Assembly: GCA_002790675.1 (NCBI GenBank)
Contig: PFVP01000007.1
Coordinates: forward strand, 1-16,832
Source: Candidatus Moranbacteria bacterium CG_4_9_14_3_um_filter_45_14
GTDB taxonomy: Bacteria; Patescibacteriota; Minisyncoccia; Moranbacterales; UBA1568
Reading direction: 5' to 3'
DNA length: 16,832 nt
The notes beneath the pieces are model-generated. The model had not been told where the DNA came from. It ran no database searches and saw nothing but the letters and a program-made list of their open reading frames with translations. The first letter of the stretch is position 1. Every line of letters begins with the position of its first letter. This document shows, in pieces, positions 14,701 through 16,832 of the stretch. The translations under genes were made by a program, and so were the position numbers.

Positions 14701-15258
14701 CGTGATCTCGATAAAAAAACTGATGAAACTCGTGTTCGTATCGGCGGGGTCATCACTGATATCAGAAAAACTCTCACCAAAAGACAGCAGACGATGTATT
14801 TCATCGGCCTCGAGGATATGACAGGGCGGGTGGAAATCCTCGTTTTCGGGAAAACAGCAGAACGCACCGGTGATCTGTGGGTCGAAAATGAGGTAGTCAT
14901 CGTCGATGCCCGTGTCTCACAAAAAGACGGTATGCTCAAATGTATCGCCGAAGGTGTCGAAAAACTTTCTCAAAACACTGTTCATCAGTTCGCTCGTGCC
15001 GAAGCTACTCGTGCGAAAAGCACTCTAAACACACCACCGGGCAAAAGAGAGAATCGTCTCCTCATCACTATCAAAAACGATGCTCCAGAGAAGATAATAG
15101 CAATACTCTCTTCGCTTCTCAAAACAATTCCCGCCGGTTCGAAAAAAATCATCGTCAAAATCCAAGGCACAATCATCGATACGACATTTTCCATCGCTCC
15201 GACAAATGAACATCTCGCTCAAATCCGTAGTATCGAAGGCATCGAATCAGTGCAGTAA
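11791..15258 (+). CDS. dnaE: DNA polymerase III subunit alpha (DnaE)
   Basis: The 1,155-aa replicative polymerase is of normal length. The N-terminal PHP domain opens MFTHLHVHSHYSLLTALPKL with its metal-binding His cluster and includes AASDVHYVKREHAEIQDILL. The polymerase core has GPGRGSAAGSFVAYLTSITD and the catalytic PDIDMDF, with Asp398, Asp400 and Asp402. Further along are LYRPGPMEYIPDFI, YQEQLMQIA and GYGFNRSHAACYAMIGYQTAYLKAHYPAEF. A helix-hairpin-helix region and an OB fold (about 985-1070, VRIGGVITDIRKT to IVDARV) complete the protein. The frame is open upstream to GTG 11674, but family alignment fixes ATG 11791. A leader with terminator precedes it. It converges with murI at 19 nt with no clear terminator between. 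Confidence 0.97.
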   Translation: MFTHLHVHSHYSLLTALPKLEELLVQAKEFGMTSLALTDTSALYGAIEFSLKAKDLGIKPIFGAEIFVCENLNSKNNTAENRRRHQLVLLVKNEIGYKNLMKIISIAQLDGFYYKARADKKLLRQYHEGLIALSGSLQGEVPSEVIYGNYERAKIAALKYQDIFGAENFYLELGPNFNYENQMVANQGLIQISRETGIPIVAASDVHYVKREHAEIQDILLCIRDNKKVTDKERFSMMALDLSMRSEKEMAKIFADFPEAIENTQKIADACDFKIHFGENHLPEFPLPEGKTADDFLRELCEKGLIKRYEGRGITEVERTRMEYELGVIKKTGFASYFLIVQDFVNWAKENGVVVGPGRGSAAGSFVAYLTSITDLDPIEYNLLFERFLNPERISLPDIDMDFADNRRDDVLNYVREKYGNDHVAQIITFGTMAARAAIRDVGRALGFPYDICDKTSKMIPMFTSITKALAEVPEFKKWYAENADVKRLIDVAMKVEGLIRHASMHACGVVITKDPVTEYTPLQRVSGTRVGVVTQYANSTKCAAVEKIGLLKMDFLGLKNLTIIQNTLRIIRKIKNIEIAIEKIPTDDALTFKLLQEAHTTGVFQLESSGMKRYLKQLKPTVFEDIIAMVALYRPGPMEYIPDFIGGKHGTKKIEYLHPSLEPILQNTYGVAVYQEQLMQIARDLAGFSYGEADVLRKAVGKKIKELVVKQREKFINGCIKNGVKRNVAEKVFSFIEPFAGYGFNRSHAACYAMIGYQTAYLKAHYPAEFMAALLTSDQDNIDRIAIEVREAKEIGLQVLPPHINESFGEFAVIIGDDKIERVRFGLNAIKNVGTAVAEEIVLERKRNGKYSSLENFVERVTTKNFNKKSIEALIKVSALDGFGERNQLLESIDAILQYGKNLKTIADTHSSSLFGDMVMSTSSIQLSPALVATKKMTLGWEKELLGLYVSDHPVSEYQAYFDRTTTPIRDLDKKTDETRVRIGGVITDIRKTLTKRQQTMYFIGLEDMTGRVEILVFGKTAERTGDLWVENEVVIVDARVSQKDGMLKCIAEGVEKLSQNTVHQFARAEATRAKSTLNTPPGKRENRLLITIKNDAPEKIIAILSSLLKTIPAGSKKIIVKIQGTIIDTTFSIAPTNEHLAQIRSIEGIESVQ

Positions 15259-15277
15259 CTATCTCTCTTCTGTACTG

Positions 15278-16123
15278 CTATACCAAAGTTTCGATTATCC
15301 TTAGATGAATATGCATACCATAGAACTTCGCCATCATTTTCTGTGTATGAGCTTCAACACTCGTTGTGAAGAAATGCACTGAGGACTGCTCTGATAACTT
15401 TTTCTCGATCTCTTTGTGTCTTTCCAAATAGTGTGCGAGTTTCTGTGCTACGATATTGCCTTGACCAATAACATTCATACCTGTTGGTACACTTGATTGT
15501 ATTTTCTCCTCGATCAACGCGTAATGCGTACAGCCCAAGACTAGTGTGTCGATAAAAGGATCTTTCGACAACAAGTTACTTGTGACGCGCTGTATCTCCT
15601 CTACAAGCTTTGTGTCCTCTTCATCGTTCTCGATAAAGGAAGCAAGTTTTCCACCTATCTGAGAGAGCATCTGTATATGCGGATTCTTCTTCTTCATTTC
15701 AATCTCAAATATTTTGGAAGCGACGGTCGCCTCTGTTGCGAGTACGCCAATATGTCCTGACCTCGTAAATACTCCTATGTTTTCTATCGTCGGAATAATG
15801 ATACCCAAGACTCTCTTCTCTGGGTATTTTTTCGGAAGCATCTCCTGCTGAATCCTTCGTAGCGCATTTGCTGAAGCGGTATTGCATGCCAGAATCACTA
15901 TCTCCGCACCCTCACTGAAAAGCCACTCGACACCAGCCAGGGTCAGTTTGTATATTTCGTCCCGTGATTTATCTCCGTACGGCACATGCAAATTATCTCC
16001 CAAATAGAGATATTCTCGATCCGGTATCACTTTCATTATTTCTTTCAAAATAGTGAGTCCCCCGAGTCCAGAGTCGAATATCCCTATTTTTCCTTTCCGC
16101 TCTAATATCGTTTTCATAGACAT
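15278..16123 (-). CDS. murI: Glutamate racemase
   Basis: The 281-aa enzyme interconverts L- and D-glutamate, supplying D-Glu for peptidoglycan. It has the family marks: IGIFDSGLGGLTIL (Asp17, Ser18), YLGDNLHVPYG, first catalytic Cys80 in ILACNTASANAL, and second Cys198 with His200 in VLGCTHYALIEEK. The segment after YLGD reads NLH where most racemases have TAR or a similar triplet. ATG 16123 is used; ATG 16117 (MKTILERKG) is equally possible. It is divergent from miaA across 97 bp and convergent with dnaE. The gene implies at least part of a peptidoglycan pathway in this organism. Confidence 0.95.
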   Translation of the reverse strand: MSMKTILERKGKIGIFDSGLGGLTILKEIMKVIPDREYLYLGDNLHVPYGDKSRDEIYKLTLAGVEWLFSEGAEIVILACNTASANALRRIQQEMLPKKYPEKRVLGIIIPTIENIGVFTRSGHIGVLATEATVASKIFEIEMKKKNPHIQMLSQIGGKLASFIENDEEDTKLVEEIQRVTSNLLSKDPFIDTLVLGCTHYALIEEKIQSSVPTGMNVIGQGNIVAQKLAHYLERHKEIEKKLSEQSSVHFFTTSVEAHTQKMMAKFYGMHIHLRIIETLV

Positions 16124-16186
16124 CCATTTTCATAAAAATCTTCTTCATCAAATGTAACACACATTTTCTCTGAAGAGTATCCAGTG

Positions 16187-16214
16187 TTGCATTATCTATA
16201 TTTTATGACATACT
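16187..16214 (+). promoter_or_regulatory. Promoter of miaA (predicted leaderless)
   Basis: TTGCAT (16187-16192), a 16-nt spacer and CATACT (16209-16214). Six bases separate the -10 from ATG 16221, so the predicted first base of the RNA is the A of the start codon. Confidence 0.55.
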
Positions 16215-16220
16215 AGCACA

Positions 16221-16832
16221 ATGAAAAAACTCGTACAAAAGACTATTGTCATTGTAGGACCGACGGCTTCGGGGAAGTCGGATTTAGCTATTGCTCTGGC
16301 GAAAAAATATGGTGGCGAAGTCATCTCAGCGGATAGTCGCCAAGTCTACCGCGGGATGAATATAGGGACGGGAAAGGTGCTTCGTGACAAATTCACGAAA
16401 CATTCTCAGTCCACCGAAGAGTCATCAAAAAATATGTATTTCTCAGAAGGAATACGGCATCATCTTATCGATGTCGCCAGCCCAAAAAGAACCTACAACG
16501 TCACACACTTCATCCGTGATACAAAAAAAGCGATTACTCATATTCGCAAACGAGGGAAGGTTCCTATTATCTGCGGTGGAACAGGATTCTGGATTCAATC
16601 CTTCATCGACGGAGGAGGTTTCCCGCTCGTAAAACCAGATGTAAAATTACGCACGAAACTTGGAAAGCTATCTGCTGAAGAACTTTTTGATGTACTGAGA
16701 AAGCAAGATCCGAAGCGAGCAGAAACGATTGATAAAAAAAATAAAGTTCGTCTTATTCGCGCTCTTGAAATTATTTCCGTGTTAGGCAAAGTTCCTCCAG
16801 TCCCAACGATTCGAAATTCGAAATTCGAAATT
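16221..16832 (+). CDS. miaA: tRNA dimethylallyltransferase, N-terminal part (3' end outside window)
   Basis: 204 codons are present without a stop. MiaA transfers a dimethylallyl group to A37 of tRNAs that read codons starting with U. The P-loop IVGPTASGKSDLAIALAKK is near the start, followed by ISADSRQVYRGMNIGTGK (substrate binding), HHLIDVASPKRTYNVTHF, and PIICGGTGFWIQ. Next comes a segment LRKQDPKRAETIDKKNKVRL followed by IRALEI, equivalent to the LDP-x-x-A-x-x-ID-x-N-x-x-RL-x-RALE motif. About two thirds of a ~300-aa protein is visible. The start ATG coincides with the predicted transcription start. The last 24 bases are a 7-nt tandem repeat. Confidence 0.94.
   Translation, partial: MKKLVQKTIVIVGPTASGKSDLAIALAKKYGGEVISADSRQVYRGMNIGTGKVLRDKFTKHSQSTEESSKNMYFSEGIRHHLIDVASPKRTYNVTHFIRDTKKAITHIRKRGKVPIICGGTGFWIQSFIDGGGFPLVKPDVKLRTKLGKLSAEELFDVLRKQDPKRAETIDKKNKVRLIRALEIISVLGKVPPVPTIRNSKFEI
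16809..16832 (+). repeat. Heptanucleotide tandem repeat inside miaA, cut by the window edge
   Basis: The unit ATTCGAA occurs three times plus ATT, in perfect register, and encodes the end of the visible MiaA frame. The total copy number is unknown because the window ends. Confidence 0.8.

Overview
The window is a dense bacterial chromosomal segment of about 16.8 kb, made mostly of housekeeping genes. A candidate phylum radiation (Patescibacteria, Parcubacteria-like) origin is likely but inferred. The support is compact genes, an SMC protein of only ~781 aa with no recognisable hinge, no Shine-Dalgarno motif before any start inspected, and several -10 boxes placed so that transcripts would begin at or near the start codon. 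The code is standard (TAG 8, TAA 6, TGA 1 among the 15 complete or 3'-complete genes). No transposase, integrase, CRISPR array or phage gene was seen.

Layout. 1-3856, + strand: the 3' half of a GtrA-type membrane protein gene, dnaX, a tRNA-Gln(UUG), an unexplained structured element bounded by copies of the tRNA T-arm, an alkyltransferase-like protein gene, and a ferric-reductase-like membrane protein gene that ends at a terminator shared with convergent dedA. 3876-11492, - strand, in transcription order: rnhB, a 153-bp inverted-repeat element, rpmF, nusB, rnc, smc, rpsP, an L10-type leader with rplJ-rplL, and a DedA-family gene. 11524-15258, + strand: a strong extended -10 promoter, a short leader with a 44-codon ORF and an intrinsic terminator, then dnaE. 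15278-16123, - strand: murI. 16221 to the end, + strand: miaA, cut by the window edge.

Function. dnaX and dnaE encode replicative polymerase subunits, and smc serves chromosome organisation. rnc, rnhB and nusB act in RNA processing, RNA:DNA hybrid removal and antitermination. rplJ, rplL, rpsP and rpmF supply ribosomal proteins, tRNA-Gln and miaA serve decoding, and murI makes D-glutamate for peptidoglycan. The set rnhB, rpmF, nusB, rnc, smc, rpsP looks like a shrunken version of the rpmF-rnc-smc-rpsP-rnhB neighbourhood known from Firmicutes.

The best candidates for something undescribed are the tRNA-Gln-derived element (2341-2497), the 33-nt-arm inverted-repeat element (10605-10757), the hingeless SMC, RNase III with Asn at a metal-binding Asp position, and the terminated leader ahead of dnaE.
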